NCBI RefSeq assembly: GCF_019343455.1
Contig: NZ_CP049362.1
Location: 2,418,001 to 2,482,000 of the forward strand
Length of the DNA stretch: 64,000 bases
Reading direction: 5' to 3'
From: Alcaligenes ammonioxydans
GTDB taxonomy: Bacteria; Pseudomonadota; Gammaproteobacteria; Burkholderiales; Burkholderiaceae_B
The notes beneath the pieces were generated by a model. The model had not been told where the DNA came from and searched no databases. It worked only from the letters and a program-made list of their open reading frames with translations. The translations under genes were made by a program, and so were the position numbers. This document shows, in pieces, positions 1 through 8,921 of this stretch. Within the stretch, counting starts at the first letter, position 1; the number at the start of each line of letters is the position of its first letter.

Positions 1-1
1 G

Positions 2-238
2 CGCATCGGCAAGGAAAAACTGTCTGACAAAGGCACCACCAGTGCCAAAAAACGGGTGGACCCTATCCGCAGTCAAACGGGCATGAGCCGTGAAGCGGTG
101 ATTAAGGCCATGCTGGATGCTTTTCGTAAAAAAACGGCCCTCAAAACCAGCACACTGGATACATCGACACTGGAACAGGCCGAAAAACTGGCCCGCGACC
201 GCTTCCTGTCAAACGACTGGACACAGCTGGTGCCCTGA
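2..238 (+). CDS. 3' end of an unrecognised protein (5' end outside window)
   Basis: An open frame enters from the left edge and stops at a TGA, giving about 78 C-terminal residues. The visible part is charged, with a Lys/Arg-rich stretch, a segment reading SREAVIKAMLDAFRKK that should form an amphipathic helix, and a hydrophilic tail ending in DWTQLVP. There is no membrane segment. I do not recognise the family. The reading frame is the only long one here and has normal codon use for the backbone, so a real gene end is likely. No terminator is visible directly after the stop. The next gene candidate lies on the opposite strand. Confidence 0.5.
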   Translation, partial: RIGKEKLSDKGTTSAKKRVDPIRSQTGMSREAVIKAMLDAFRKKTALKTSTLDTSTLEQAEKLARDRFLSNDWTQLVP

Positions 239-269
239 TCGCCCCTTGGAGCAGCACACGGGCGTGGCC

Positions 270-464
270 TTAAAACCCACCCATGCTGCCCAACCACAGC
301 AAGCCGGGAATACTGGCACCCCACACGGCAACCAAACACACATCCATCACCTTGGCCTTGAACGACAAAGGCTGGGTGAACGGGCTGGACGAAGCCGCGG
401 AGCGTACTGGGCCCCGGAAACGAGGAGTGGCTTGAGGACGGTAATGACGGCTTGGACGGGACAT
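270..464 (-). CDS. possible small membrane protein, 64 aa
   Basis: A 64-codon frame starts with ATG behind a GGAG Shine-Dalgarno core about 7 bases upstream. The N-terminal half is basic and Ser/Pro-rich. The C-terminal half (from about residue 36) is a single hydrophobic segment containing VCLVAVWGASIPGLLWLG, which looks like a membrane helix. It is convergent with the gene ending at the left edge. I cannot assign a family. The ribosome-binding site and membrane helix argue for a real gene; the short length and lack of recognised homology keep confidence low. Confidence 0.35.
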   Translation of the reverse strand: MSRPSRHYRPQATPRFRGPVRSAASSSPFTQPLSFKAKVMDVCLVAVWGASIPGLLWLGSMGGF

Positions 465-711
465 GGCTAACTCCGTTTACTGTTTTCTTATACAGCACTG
501 TACTTAAAACCAGCCTTTAGTGCAATCAGCGCTTGCAGTGATGTTGCGCCTGCCCCACTGAGCAGCTGAAACCTGGTCCTGGCGCCAGTCACAGCCCATT
601 CACTACCAATCCTGCCATACCTCTCCCACGAGTTTTCGGGGCTCGCAAGCCACGCTAACCCAGCACTTTACACAGTCGTTCTGTGCGGCAACTCTTCCTG
701 CAAGACCCACA
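465..711. other. intergenic, no gene recognised
   Basis: About 250 bases without a credible coding frame lie between the small membrane-protein candidate and the peroxiredoxin terminator. I see no tRNA, repeat or clear promoter, apart from whatever drives the 64-codon candidate. Confidence 0.4.
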
Positions 712-748
712 AAAAAGCCCTCGTGCCGCAATGGCACGAGGGCTTTTT
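712..748. terminator. bidirectional rho-independent terminator after the peroxiredoxin gene
   Basis: A perfect 16-bp stem (arm AAAAAGCCCTCGTGCC) with a 5-base GCAAT loop carries A and T runs at its outer edges. It sits about 20 bases past the peroxiredoxin stop codon and can work in both directions. Confidence 0.9.
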
Positions 749-769
749 GTCGGAACCTAAGCGCAATAT

Positions 770-1411
770 TTACTTGTTGGGCTGAGGCGTCACACGCAGG
801 TAAGGACGGATCTCGGTGTAGCCCTTAGGGAACTTCTGCTTTAACACTTCGGGGTCTTTCAGGCTTGGAACGATAATCACGTCGTCGCCATCTTCCCAGT
901 TAACCGGAGTGGCCACGCTGTGGCTGTCAGTCAATTGCAGAGAGTCAATTACGCGCAGGATTTCGTTGAAGTTACGGCCCGTGCTGGCAGGGTAAGTAAT
1001 GATCAGACGGACTTTCTTGGCCGGGTCAATGATGAACACCGAACGAACCGTCACCGTGGTGCTGGCATTGGGGTGAATCATGTCGTACAGATCCGATACC
1101 TTACGGTCAGCATCGGCCAGGATGGGGAAGTTCACCGTGGTGTGTTGAGTTTCGTTGATGTCGTCAATCCACTTGCCGTGGGAATCCACATCATCCACGG
1201 AGACAGCAATCACCTTCACGTTGCGCTTGGCAAATTCGTCGGCCAGCTTGGCGGTGTAGCCCAATTCGGTCGTGCAAACAGGCGTGAAGTCAGCTGGGTG
1301 GGAGAACAAGACGCCCCAGCTATCACCCAGGAACTCGTGAAACTTGATGGTGCCAACGGAGGATTTTTGTTCAAAATCAGGGGCCAGGTCGCCCAGACGA
1401 AGTGTAGCCAT
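770..1411 (-). CDS. 1-Cys peroxiredoxin (Prx6 family)
   Basis: The product reduces hydrogen peroxide and organic hydroperoxides in the cytoplasm. The 213-residue protein has the AhpC/TSA thioredoxin fold. The peroxidatic cysteine is Cys46 in PADFTPVCTTE, and the long C-terminal dimerisation domain (KDPEVLKQKFPKGY and following) is typical of the Prx6 subgroup. No resolving cysteine of the 2-Cys type is evident, as expected for this group. The ATG used here has GAGGAA six bases upstream; a TTG 33 bases further upstream lacks such a site. The gene stands alone with its own terminator. The 5' region has a TATACT -10-like hexamer but a poor -35, which would fit an activator such as OxyR (inference). 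Confidence 0.93.
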   Translation of the reverse strand: MATLRLGDLAPDFEQKSSVGTIKFHEFLGDSWGVLFSHPADFTPVCTTELGYTAKLADEFAKRNVKVIAVSVDDVDSHGKWIDDINETQHTTVNFPILADADRKVSDLYDMIHPNASTTVTVRSVFIIDPAKKVRLIITYPASTGRNFNEILRVIDSLQLTDSHSVATPVNWEDGDDVIIVPSLKDPEVLKQKFPKGYTEIRPYLRVTPQPNK

Positions 1412-1537
1412 TATGTTCCTCTTTCTAAATGCAGTGGCGATCAAGGGATCACCGACTTGAATAATCAGGACTAGTCAGATGATTTTGTCAGTATAAAGAC
1501 AGCGCTTCAAATAATTAAAAGTCATATCAATATACCT

Positions 1538-1574
1538 AAAAAGGCCCGATAGCCAAAGCGACTAAACGGGCCTT
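1538..1574 (-). terminator. terminator after the acyl-CoA dehydrogenase gene
   Basis: The arms AAGGCCCG and CGGGCCTT are separated by an 18-base loop and followed on the minus strand by a run of T. It lies 20 bases beyond the acyl-CoA dehydrogenase stop. Confidence 0.7.
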
Positions 1575-1594
1575 GCACTGCACGCCTTGAGAGC

Positions 1595-3412
1595 TTACAG
1601 CAGCTCGGGCGACAGGTAGGGGGTCAACTGCGCCCCATCCGCCACGGAATGCGCCAGAGCCGTCGCGCGCGGCAGCAAGTGGCTGGCAAAAAACACGCTG
1701 GTAGACAGCTTGCGGCGCAGGAATGGGTCCTGATTGCCCTCACTCAATGCCTTCTCGGCCGCTAACGCGGCACGGGCCATCTGCCAGCCAGTCAACACAT
1801 AACCGGACAGCATCAGGAAGGGCACACTGCCCAGGAAAACGGCAGCCAGATCTTTTTGCGCATTCATCAAGGTAAAGGTGGCAGCCTGCTCCACACTTTT
1901 CACCCCGGCTTCCAGCCGATCTGCGATCAGTGTCAACGCCGCTTTGTGTTCGCCATCCTGGGCGGCGCGCTCACGCAGCTTGGCCACGGTGGCACCCAGT
2001 TCAGGGGCCAGGCCCTGAATAACCGCACCCGCATCACGCAACACCTTGCGACCGATAAAGTCGTTGGCCTGAATGGCGGTCGTCCCCTCGTAGATGGGCA
2101 AAATGCGGGAGTCACGGTAATGCTGAGCTGCGCCGGTTTCCTCGATGAAGCCCATACCACCATGCACCTGTACTCCCAGGGAGGTCACCTCAAGAGACAT
2201 CTCGGTGCTAAACCCCTTGACCACGGGTACCAGGAACTCATAGAGGGCCTGATACCGCTTGCGAGCGTTTTCGTCCGCGCTATGGCGCGCCTTGTCATTG
2301 ACGCCAGCGGCAAAATAAGCCAACGCGCGCGATCCCTCGGTCAGCGCACGCATTTGCATCAACATGCGCTGGACATCCGGGTGATGGGCAATTGAAACCG
2401 CCTTGCCACCGCTCAAGGGGGCACCCTGGACACGATCATTGGCATACCCGATAGCCTGCTGCAGGGCGCGCTCGGCCACGGCAATACCCTGCACACCTAC
2501 CGCATAACGGGCGGCATTCATCATGATGAACATGTACTTCAGGCCTTCGTTTTCCTTGCCCACCAGGTAGCCGACCGCGCCCTCGCCCACCTCGCCTTTA
2601 CCGGACCCATACAGCAGCACGGCAGTCGGACTGCCATGGATACCCAGCTTGTGCTCCAGCGAGGCACACCAGACGTCGTTGCGGGCACCCAAAGACCCAT
2701 CTTCGTTCACCAGGAACTTGGGCACGATAAATAGCGAAATCCCCTTCACACCGGCCGGTGCATCCGGGGTACGAGCCAACACCAGATGAATGATGTTTTC
2801 GGCCATATCATGTTCACCGTAGGTGATGAAAATCTTTTGGCCGCTGATGCGGTAGCTACCATCATCCTGAGGAACCGCACGGCTGGCCACCTGGGCCAGA
2901 TCGGAACCGGCCTGGGGCTCAGTCAAGTTCATGGTCCCGGTCCAGCGGCCTTCAAGCAAGGCGGGCAGGAAGCGGGTTTTTTGCTCGTCCGAGCCCACCA
3001 TGGACACGGCCTCAATCACCCCATCGGTCAGCAAAGGGCACAAAGAAAAGGCCAGGTTGGCAGCGTTGATATTTTCACACGCCACAGCACCGATCAGCTT
3101 GGGCAGACCTTGCCCGCCCAGCTCGGCTTCGTGCTGCAGTCCTTGCCAACCGGCTTTTGCAAATTCCTCAAAGGCTTTCTTAAACCCGGGTGTCGTCGTG
3201 ACCACACCGTCATTCCACTTGGCGCCATTCTGATCTCCGGCGCGGTTCAACGGCGCTACTTCCTGCTCAACGAAACGGGCGTTCTCATCAATAATGGCAT
3301 CGATCAACTCGGCCGAGAAATCCTCAAAGCCAGGCAATTCCAGCACACCAGGCAGATCAGCCAGCTCTGTCAGAGCAAAGCGGATGTCTTGGGTGGGTAC
3401 ACGATACGTCAT
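1595..3412 (-). CDS. acyl-CoA dehydrogenase, long DmdC-like form
   Basis: This is an FAD enzyme that forms a 2,3-double bond in an acyl-CoA and passes electrons to ETF. The 605 residues exceed the usual 380-400. An N-terminal ACAD domain precedes the middle beta-domain (NLTEPQAGSDLA) and the C-terminal helical domain with YEGTTAIQ, followed by an extra C-terminal domain found in the DmdC/methylthiopropionyl-CoA dehydrogenase branch. The substrate cannot be named from sequence. The start chosen is the ATG with AGGAG five bases upstream rather than a GTG two codons earlier. It lies just downstream of etfBA, whose products would be its electron acceptor, but the terminator between them means it has its own promoter. 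Confidence 0.9.
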   Translation of the reverse strand: MTYRVPTQDIRFALTELADLPGVLELPGFEDFSAELIDAIIDENARFVEQEVAPLNRAGDQNGAKWNDGVVTTTPGFKKAFEEFAKAGWQGLQHEAELGGQGLPKLIGAVACENINAANLAFSLCPLLTDGVIEAVSMVGSDEQKTRFLPALLEGRWTGTMNLTEPQAGSDLAQVASRAVPQDDGSYRISGQKIFITYGEHDMAENIIHLVLARTPDAPAGVKGISLFIVPKFLVNEDGSLGARNDVWCASLEHKLGIHGSPTAVLLYGSGKGEVGEGAVGYLVGKENEGLKYMFIMMNAARYAVGVQGIAVAERALQQAIGYANDRVQGAPLSGGKAVSIAHHPDVQRMLMQMRALTEGSRALAYFAAGVNDKARHSADENARKRYQALYEFLVPVVKGFSTEMSLEVTSLGVQVHGGMGFIEETGAAQHYRDSRILPIYEGTTAIQANDFIGRKVLRDAGAVIQGLAPELGATVAKLRERAAQDGEHKAALTLIADRLEAGVKSVEQAATFTLMNAQKDLAAVFLGSVPFLMLSGYVLTGWQMARAALAAEKALSEGNQDPFLRRKLSTSVFFASHLLPRATALAHSVADGAQLTPYLSPELL

Positions 3413-3478
3413 GAACACTCCTACACAGAAACGAAAAGGACCGACACGGCAAGCAGTCCCCTGGGAATATACGCACTG

Positions 3479-3510
3479 AAAAAAGCCTGCTGGAAAAAAA
3501 TCCAGCAGGC
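3479..3510 (-). terminator. terminator after etfA
   Basis: A perfect 10-bp stem (GCCTGCTGGA and its complement) with a six-base loop is followed on the minus strand by TTTTTT. It closes the etfBA operon. Confidence 0.9.
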
Positions 3511-3520
3511 CGATAGGCGC

Positions 3521-4450
3521 TTAGAGCGCTTTTTCCAACTCAGGCACCGCTTCGAACAGGTCTGCAACCAGACCGTAGTCGGCCACACCGAAAATCGGCG
3601 CCTCAGGGTCTTTATTGATCGCCACAATGACCTTGGAGTCCTTCATGCCAGCCAGGTGCTGGATGGCGCCCGAAATACCGACTGCCACATAAAGCTGAGG
3701 GGCGACGATCTTGCCCGTCTGTCCCACTTGCCAGTCATTAGGGGCATAGCCGGCGTCGACGGCGGCACGAGATGCCCCCAATGCCGCACCCAGCTTGTCT
3801 GCAAGACCGTCCAGCAATTTGAAGTTCTCGGCACTACCCAAACCGCGGCCACCCGACACCACCACACCGGCACCGGCCAGTTCAGGGCGATCGCTCTTGG
3901 CAACTTCACGGCTGACAAATGCAGAACGTCCCGAGTCAGCCACCGCCGTCAATTCCTCGACAGCAGCACTGCCACCTTCAGCGGCCACTGCATCAAAGGC
4001 CGTGGTACGCACCGTAATGACTTTGACAGCGTCGCCGGACTGAACGGTTGCTACCGCATTGCCTGCATAAATGGGGCGGGTGAAGGTATCAGCGGATTCA
4101 ACGGACAAAATATCCGACAGTTGGCCCACATCCAGCTTGGCCGCCACACGAGGGGCGATATTCTTGCCCGAGGCCGTTGCCGGGAACAGAATATGGCTGT
4201 AGTTGGAGGCGATGCCCAACACCTGGGCAGCCACGTTTTCTGCCAGGCCTTCAGCCAGCGCTGGGCCATCGGCCAACAGCACTTTGCTGACCCCCTGGGC
4301 TTGGGCAGCCGCCTGAGCAACACCGGCGGCCTGATGACCGGCAACCAGAACATGAATATCGCCACCGATCTTCTGAGCGGCAGCCAGGGCATTGAGTGTT
4401 GCAGCCTTGAGCTGCTGATTGTCGTGCTCGGCAATAACAAGGATAGCCAT
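3521..4450 (-). CDS. etfA: electron transfer flavoprotein alpha subunit
   Basis: This subunit binds FAD and, with EtfB, carries electrons from acyl-CoA dehydrogenases to ETF-ubiquinone oxidoreductase. The 309 residues match the family length. The C-terminal FAD domain shows the signature run [10 protein letters not shown], then [20 protein letters not shown] and [15 protein letters not shown]. The ATG follows the etfB stop codon directly (TAAATG), so the two are translationally coupled. The following gene is an acyl-CoA dehydrogenase, its likely electron donor. Confidence 0.97.
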   Translation of the reverse strand: MAILVIAEHDNQQLKAATLNALAAAQKIGGDIHVLVAGHQAAGVAQAAAQAQGVSKVLLADGPALAEGLAENVAAQVLGIASNYSHILFPATASGKNIAPRVAAKLDVGQLSDILSVESADTFTRPIYAGNAVATVQSGDAVKVITVRTTAFDAVAAEGGSAAVEELTAVADSGRSAFVSREVAKSDRPELAGAGVVVSGGRGLGSAENFKLLDGLADKLGAALGASRAAVDAGYAPNDWQVGQTGKIVAPQLYVAVGISGAIQHLAGMKDSKVIVAINKDPEAPIFGVADYGLVADLFEAVPELEKAL

Positions 4451-5200
4451 TTAAATCACCTTCGCTTCGTTCTTCAGTTTCTCGACCAGCGTAGCCACAT
4501 CGGGCACCATGATGCCAGCGGCCCGCGCTGGGGGCTCGGTCACTTTCAGAGTCTTGATCCGGGGCGTCACATCAATACCCAGCTCTTCGGGTGTCAGGGT
4601 CTCCAAAGGCTTTTTCTTGGCCTTCATGATGTTGGGAAGTGTCACGTAACGAGGCTCGTTCAAGCGCAGGTCCGTCGTGATCACGGCAGGCAGACTGAGC
4701 TTTAGCGTTTCCAGACCACCGTCCACTTCACGCGTGACCAAAACGCTATCGCCCGCCACCTCCACTTTGCTGGCAAAGGTGGCTTGAGGCCAGTCCAGCA
4801 AGGCGGCCAGCATCTGGCCGGTCTGGTTGGCATCGTCGTCAATGGCCTGTTTACCCAGGATCACAAGCTGAGGCTGCTCCTTGTCCACGACGGCTTTGAT
4901 CAACTTGGCCACAGCCAGGGGCTGCAGTTCTGCATCGGTTTGCACCAGAGTGGCCCGATCAGCACCGATAGCCAGGGCCGTACGCAAGGTTTCCTGGCTT
5001 TGCGCCACACCGCAAGAGACGGCGATAACCTCAGTGGCAGCACCGCTTTCTTTGAGGCGGGTGGCCTCTTCGACGGCGATTTCATCAAAAGGGTTCATGG
5101 ACATTTTCACATTGGCAATGTCCACCCCGGTTTGGTCGGATTTCACGCGCACCTTGACGTTATAGTCAACTACGCGTTTCACGGGTACTAACACCTTCAT
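4451..5200 (-). CDS. etfB: electron transfer flavoprotein beta subunit
   Basis: EtfB pairs with EtfA to make the soluble FAD/AMP heterodimer that accepts electrons from fatty-acid and amino-acid dehydrogenases. The 249-residue protein begins [19 protein letters not shown] and contains [16 protein letters not shown] and the ETF-beta signature region near [17 protein letters not shown]. The ATG has GGAGAAC upstream at good spacing. It is first in the operon and immediately precedes etfA. An HDAC-family gene lies 86 bases upstream on the same strand, a neighbourhood also seen in related genomes (from memory). Confidence 0.97.
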   Translation of the reverse strand: MKVLVPVKRVVDYNVKVRVKSDQTGVDIANVKMSMNPFDEIAVEEATRLKESGAATEVIAVSCGVAQSQETLRTALAIGADRATLVQTDAELQPLAVAKLIKAVVDKEQPQLVILGKQAIDDDANQTGQMLAALLDWPQATFASKVEVAGDSVLVTREVDGGLETLKLSLPAVITTDLRLNEPRYVTLPNIMKAKKKPLETLTPEELGIDVTPRIKTLKVTEPPARAAGIMVPDVATLVEKLKNEAKVI

Positions 5201-5286
5201 GTAATGTTCTCCAGTGCAGTCTTAATTAAAAAATTGTTCTGTTGAAATAGGGCTCGGGAAGAATTCCAAAGCCCGAGGCCGCTCGC

Positions 5287-6210
5287 CTAAAGCCCGGCGA
5301 GTGCCTTGATATGAGCCACCACGCTGCGTCCCAGGGACGAGGGATCGTACCCCCCTTCCAGCATGCTGACCAGACGATGGCCGGCACTAGGCGCACAAGC
5401 CCGGACAACCATCGCGGTCAATTCCGCATAATCGGCCTCAACCAAACTGAGCTGCCCCATCTCATCTTCACGGTGAGCGTCAAAGCCTGCCGAAAAAAAG
5501 ACGATCTCTGGGGCAAATGCCTCGATGCGGGGCAAGCAAACTTGTTTGAACAGATCGATAATCTGAGCAGACTTGGTGTAGGCCTCAACCGGTATATTTA
5601 CCATGTTTTGCGCTGCCGGGTCCTGAAAGGAATCAGGAAAAAATGGCGACTGAAAGAAACTGCACATCAGAACGCGCTCATCACCGGCAAAAATCTGCTC
5701 GGTGCCATTGCCGTGGTGTACGTCGAAATCCACAATCAACACACGCTTGAGATCATACTTCTCCATCGCATACGCCGCGGCAACAGCGATATTGTTGAAA
5801 AAGCAAAACCCCATGGCCCGCGCCCGCTCGGCATGGTGCCCGGGAGGGCGAACGGCACAAAATGCCCCAATCGCGTCCTCGGTCATGACCCCGTCGACGG
5901 CGTCCAGGCCCGCACCAGCGGCTGCATAGGCCGCTTCCAGGGTATGAGGATTCATCAAGGTATCGGGGTCTATATTGAAATAGCCCTGACGCGGCACCTG
6001 TTCTTTGAGTTTTTGCAAATAGGCGCGGTCATGGACTCGCAAGATATCCTCATCCGTCGCCAGCCGGGCTTGTCGCTGGGCCAGATAGGATGCCAGACCG
6101 CTCGAGAGCAGTTGATCGTTTATGGCATCGAGTCGCTGCGGACTTTCCGGATGCCATCTCCCCATCTCATGCAAATGGCATGATGGATGGATAAAATATA
6201 GTGTCTCCAT
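5287..6210 (-). CDS. histone deacetylase family protein (AcuC/HDAC-like amidohydrolase)
   Basis: This is a zinc amidohydrolase that probably removes acetyl groups from lysine or acetylated small amines; the true substrate is unknown. The 307-residue protein shows the family motifs in order: HPESPQRL near the N-terminus, RPPGHHAE (catalytic His pair), DFDVHHGNGT (zinc Asp and His), SAGFDAH (zinc Asp) and LEGGYD. All the metal ligands are present, so it should be active. It is divergent from the lytic transglycosylase gene with only 11 bases between start codons, so their promoters must overlap coding sequence. The etfBA operon follows on the same strand. Confidence 0.92.
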   Translation of the reverse strand: METLYFIHPSCHLHEMGRWHPESPQRLDAINDQLLSSGLASYLAQRQARLATDEDILRVHDRAYLQKLKEQVPRQGYFNIDPDTLMNPHTLEAAYAAAGAGLDAVDGVMTEDAIGAFCAVRPPGHHAERARAMGFCFFNNIAVAAAYAMEKYDLKRVLIVDFDVHHGNGTEQIFAGDERVLMCSFFQSPFFPDSFQDPAAQNMVNIPVEAYTKSAQIIDLFKQVCLPRIEAFAPEIVFFSAGFDAHREDEMGQLSLVEADYAELTAMVVRACAPSAGHRLVSMLEGGYDPSSLGRSVVAHIKALAGL

Positions 6211-6221
6211 GAGGATGGATT

Positions 6222-7415
6222 ATGTTCAGACCCACTCGAATTTTGCAAGCAGTACTGATCGCGCTGAGCACTGCCGGCTGCGCCACCCCCACTTCCCAGC
6301 CCCCGTCTTCGGACACCAAACCCAGCAACAACGCGACCTTTCAAGCCCCATCCCCAGCAACAGCTGCCATCACCATCAAGGCTCTGCCCGAACCGAGGTC
6401 AATTCAGGCCGGCCAGTCCCGTTCCGGGCGGACGCAGTTTTTTCAATTAAACGGTCAATTAAACGAGGATATCGCCGCCTATGCGCAAGAGGTAGCATTC
6501 GCACGCAACATCCCCCAGGATTTGGTTATCGATCTGCTGCAGCAGGCTCAATATAACGAAACCGCGGCTAAATTAATGCGCCCCACCAAAGGGCGCATCA
6601 AGCGCAGCTGGGTCACCTACCGGCAGCGCAATGTCGATCCGGCACGCATTCAAGGGGGGGTTCAGTTCTGGCAGAAGCATCGTCTGACACTGGACAGAAT
6701 CGCCCAGGACTACGGTGTACCGCCTTCCATTATTGTCGCTATTTTGGGCGTGGAAACCGTCTACGGAAAAATCATGGGGGACTTCAAGGTACTGGACGCC
6801 CTGTTTACACTAGGCTTCGCTTATCCGGACAACAGTCGGCCCGAGCGCGGCCAACTGTTTCGGGATCAACTGGCGGATCTGATCGAACTGCATCATCAAG
6901 GTGAACTGGATGCACGGATTGCCCAGGGCTCGTTTGCCGGCGCGATGGGAATGTCCCAATTCATGCCTGGCAGCCTGATACGTTACGCCGTGGACGGAGA
7001 CGGCGATGGCCGTATAGATTTGCGCAACAATCCGGCCGACGCCATGGCCTCGATCGCCAATTTCCTGCGTGCCCATGGCTGGGAGCCTGGACTGCCAGTT
7101 TTTGCCCCGGTGGCGCTGAGCACGGCCAATAAAGAGATGGTCGATGGCGGCATTTACCCCAAGCTGAACTGGGCGCAACTGCACCATGCCGGGGCCAGTG
7201 TCAAAGGCCAAGCCCAGAACACGGGCCTGTGGCAGCAGGCCAAACTAGGGGTAGTCAACCTGGTGGACGAGCCCCGCAATACCACTGAATACCGTCTGGG
7301 CACGCCCAACTTCTTTGCCATTACCCATTACAACCGCAGCTATTTTTATGCCAGCTCGGTTGCCGACCTGGCGTCCGAACTGGCCTGGCAGATGGGTTAC
7401 GGCAACCCTAATTAA
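6222..7415 (+). CDS. mltB: membrane-bound lytic murein transglycosylase B, lipoprotein
   Basis: The enzyme cleaves peptidoglycan glycan strands to 1,6-anhydromuropeptides at the outer membrane. The 397-residue protein starts with a lipoprotein signal whose lipobox LSTAGC places the lipidated cysteine at residue 20. The mature part has the MltB-type fold with the catalytic Glu in ILGVETVYGK, then AGAMGMSQFMPGS and DGDGDGRIDL, a family hallmark. The stop codon overlaps that of convergent cysM by four bases, so there is no room for a terminator between them. Confidence 0.95.
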   Translation: MFRPTRILQAVLIALSTAGCATPTSQPPSSDTKPSNNATFQAPSPATAAITIKALPEPRSIQAGQSRSGRTQFFQLNGQLNEDIAAYAQEVAFARNIPQDLVIDLLQQAQYNETAAKLMRPTKGRIKRSWVTYRQRNVDPARIQGGVQFWQKHRLTLDRIAQDYGVPPSIIVAILGVETVYGKIMGDFKVLDALFTLGFAYPDNSRPERGQLFRDQLADLIELHHQGELDARIAQGSFAGAMGMSQFMPGSLIRYAVDGDGDGRIDLRNNPADAMASIANFLRAHGWEPGLPVFAPVALSTANKEMVDGGIYPKLNWAQLHHAGASVKGQAQNTGLWQQAKLGVVNLVDEPRNTTEYRLGTPNFFAITHYNRSYFYASSVADLASELAWQMGYGNPN

Positions 7416-8317
7416 TTGAAGATACCAGTGGACAAATAGCGGTCGCCACGATCGCACACTATAAAAACGATGGTGGCGTTTTGCACGCGCTGGGCCACGC
7501 GCATGGCCGCCACCAGCGCGCCGCCAGACGAAATACCGGCACAGATCCCCTCTTCGGCCGCCATACGGCGTGTCATGACTTCGGCCTCCTGCTGGCCGAT
7601 TTCCTCGAACATATCCACCTTGGAGGGGTCGTAGATCTTGGGCAGATAATGCTCCGGCCACTTACGAATGCCCGCAATTTGCGCTCCCGGCGCAGGCTGC
7701 GCCCCCACCACGACAATGCCGCTATTTTGGCTGCGCAAATAATTGCCGACTCCCATGATGGTGCCTGTGGTCCCCATGGCACTGACAAAGTGCGTAACCT
7801 GGCCATCTGTCTGCTGCCAGATCTCCGGGCCAGTACTGTGTATGTGCGCGTCCGGATTATCCTTATTGGCAAACTGATCCAGCACCTTGCCCTGCCCCTG
7901 GGCCTGCATCTTCAAAGCCAGATCACGAGCGTATTCCATACCGCCTTGATCGGCGGGTGTCAGAATCAGCTGGGCCCCGTAAGCCGTCATGGAGGCACGA
8001 CGCTCCAGCGACAGATTATCGGGCATGATCAAAATCATCTTGTAGCCACGAACGGCCGCAATCATGGCAAGGGCAATCCCGGTGTTGCCGCTGGTGGCCT
8101 CGATCAAGGTGTCCCCCGGCTTGATATCACCGCGGCGCTCGGCCTGCTGAATCATGGAGCGGGCAGCGCGATCTTTCACCGAACCTGCCGGGTTATTGCC
8201 CTCCAGCTTGGCCAACAAGACGTTACCGCGCGCCTGTCCGAACTCACCTGGTATGCGTTGCAACCGTACCAGAGGGGTCTGACCGACGGTATCTTCAATG
8301 GTGGGATAGTTTTTCAT
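7412..8317 (-). CDS. cysM: cysteine synthase B
   Basis: This PLP enzyme makes L-cysteine from O-acetylserine and sulfide or thiosulfate. The 301-residue protein has the PLP lysine in NNPAGSVKDRAA, the substrate loop ATSGNTGIALA, the phosphate loop MGTTGTIMGVG and the C-terminal GISSGGA. The C-terminus NATIVFIVCDRGDRYLST is typical of CysM rather than CysK. The start is the ATG giving MKNYPTIEDTVG; upstream in-frame codons lack a better ribosome site. It provides a useful intact reference for the aberrant paralogue in the island near 45 kb. Confidence 0.95.
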   Translation of the reverse strand: MKNYPTIEDTVGQTPLVRLQRIPGEFGQARGNVLLAKLEGNNPAGSVKDRAARSMIQQAERRGDIKPGDTLIEATSGNTGIALAMIAAVRGYKMILIMPDNLSLERRASMTAYGAQLILTPADQGGMEYARDLALKMQAQGQGKVLDQFANKDNPDAHIHSTGPEIWQQTDGQVTHFVSAMGTTGTIMGVGNYLRSQNSGIVVVGAQPAPGAQIAGIRKWPEHYLPKIYDPSKVDMFEEIGQQEAEVMTRRMAAEEGICAGISSGGALVAAMRVAQRVQNATIVFIVCDRGDRYLSTGIFN

Positions 8318-8416
8318 CAATAAATCTCTTACCTTGCGCAAAACAGCAGCCAGCTCACACTGGCTGCCCCTGCAGACTAAACAAACTACTAGCTTAAAAC
8401 GAGTCTACGCCCAGAG

Positions 8417-8803
8417 CTACGGCTTTCTTCGTATATCCGCATCGGTCTTATTGGCAAGCGCCTTGCCCGCGGCTTTGCCGGTCTCCACTTTCAGACCTGA
8501 CTGCTCCATCGTGATAATTTTTTTTGCGCCTATTCCCTTGACCCGATCGGCCAAGTCCTGCAAGGAGTCAAAAGGCCCACCGCGCTGGCGCTCCTCCAGG
8601 ATCAGTTCAGCCGTGCGGGGACCTATGCCTTTGATTTGTTGCAGCTCCTGGGCATTGGCCGTATTGAGATCCAGCGCGACCGCCAGGCCCCAGGGACCCA
8701 ACATCCACAGCGCAACTAACACACGCAGCACGCTACTGCGCCAACTGGGCTGCTGGCGCGTACGACCATGGAACACGGGAAATACATTGAGCGGAATACA
8801 CAT
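8417..8803 (-). CDS. exported ComEA-like helix-hairpin-helix protein
   Basis: This is a small protein with two helix-hairpin-helix motifs that bind DNA backbone; ComEA relatives capture DNA in the periplasm during natural uptake. The 128 residues comprise an N-terminal hydrophobic stretch (VLRVLVALWMLGPWGLAVA, signal peptide or anchor), then LDLNTANAQELQQIKGIGPRTAELI and a second hairpin with VKGIGAKKI. The basic tail is rich in Lys/Ala. The ATG has AAGGAG eight bases upstream, and that site is partly inside a perfect inverted repeat (see findings). Whether it functions in competence is inference from the family; no other competence genes are nearby. Confidence 0.85.
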   Translation of the reverse strand: MCIPLNVFPVFHGRTRQQPSWRSSVLRVLVALWMLGPWGLAVALDLNTANAQELQQIKGIGPRTAELILEERQRGGPFDSLQDLADRVKGIGAKKIITMEQSGLKVETGKAAGKALANKTDADIRRKP

Positions 8804-8804
8804 A

Positions 8805-8833
8805 ATAAAGGCTCCTTGGAAAGAAGCCTTTAT
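8805..8833 (-). promoter_or_regulatory. hairpin in the 5' leader of the ComEA-like gene covering its ribosome site
   Basis: The 9-base arms ATAAAGGCT and AGCCTTTAT are perfect complements. A further CTT/AAG pairing inside after one mismatch leaves a three-base loop. On the transcript the downstream arm ends one base before the ATG, and the AAGGAG ribosome site lies at the loop/arm boundary. Confidence 0.5.
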
Positions 8834-8921
8834 GGTGCTGCCAATGGAAAGGAAAAATCGGCCCGCAAACCGCTTTTAGCCATGCGTGGCAGTCCGCATG
8901 GACACCGTCATCCTGGCCTGC

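Noticed and set aside
2786-4705. A 639-codon open frame on the plus strand across the acyl-CoA dehydrogenase and etf genes
   Set aside because: It is antisense to genes with clear family motifs; its translation is His/Gln/Arg-rich with no domain, a usual by-product of GC-rich codon bias.
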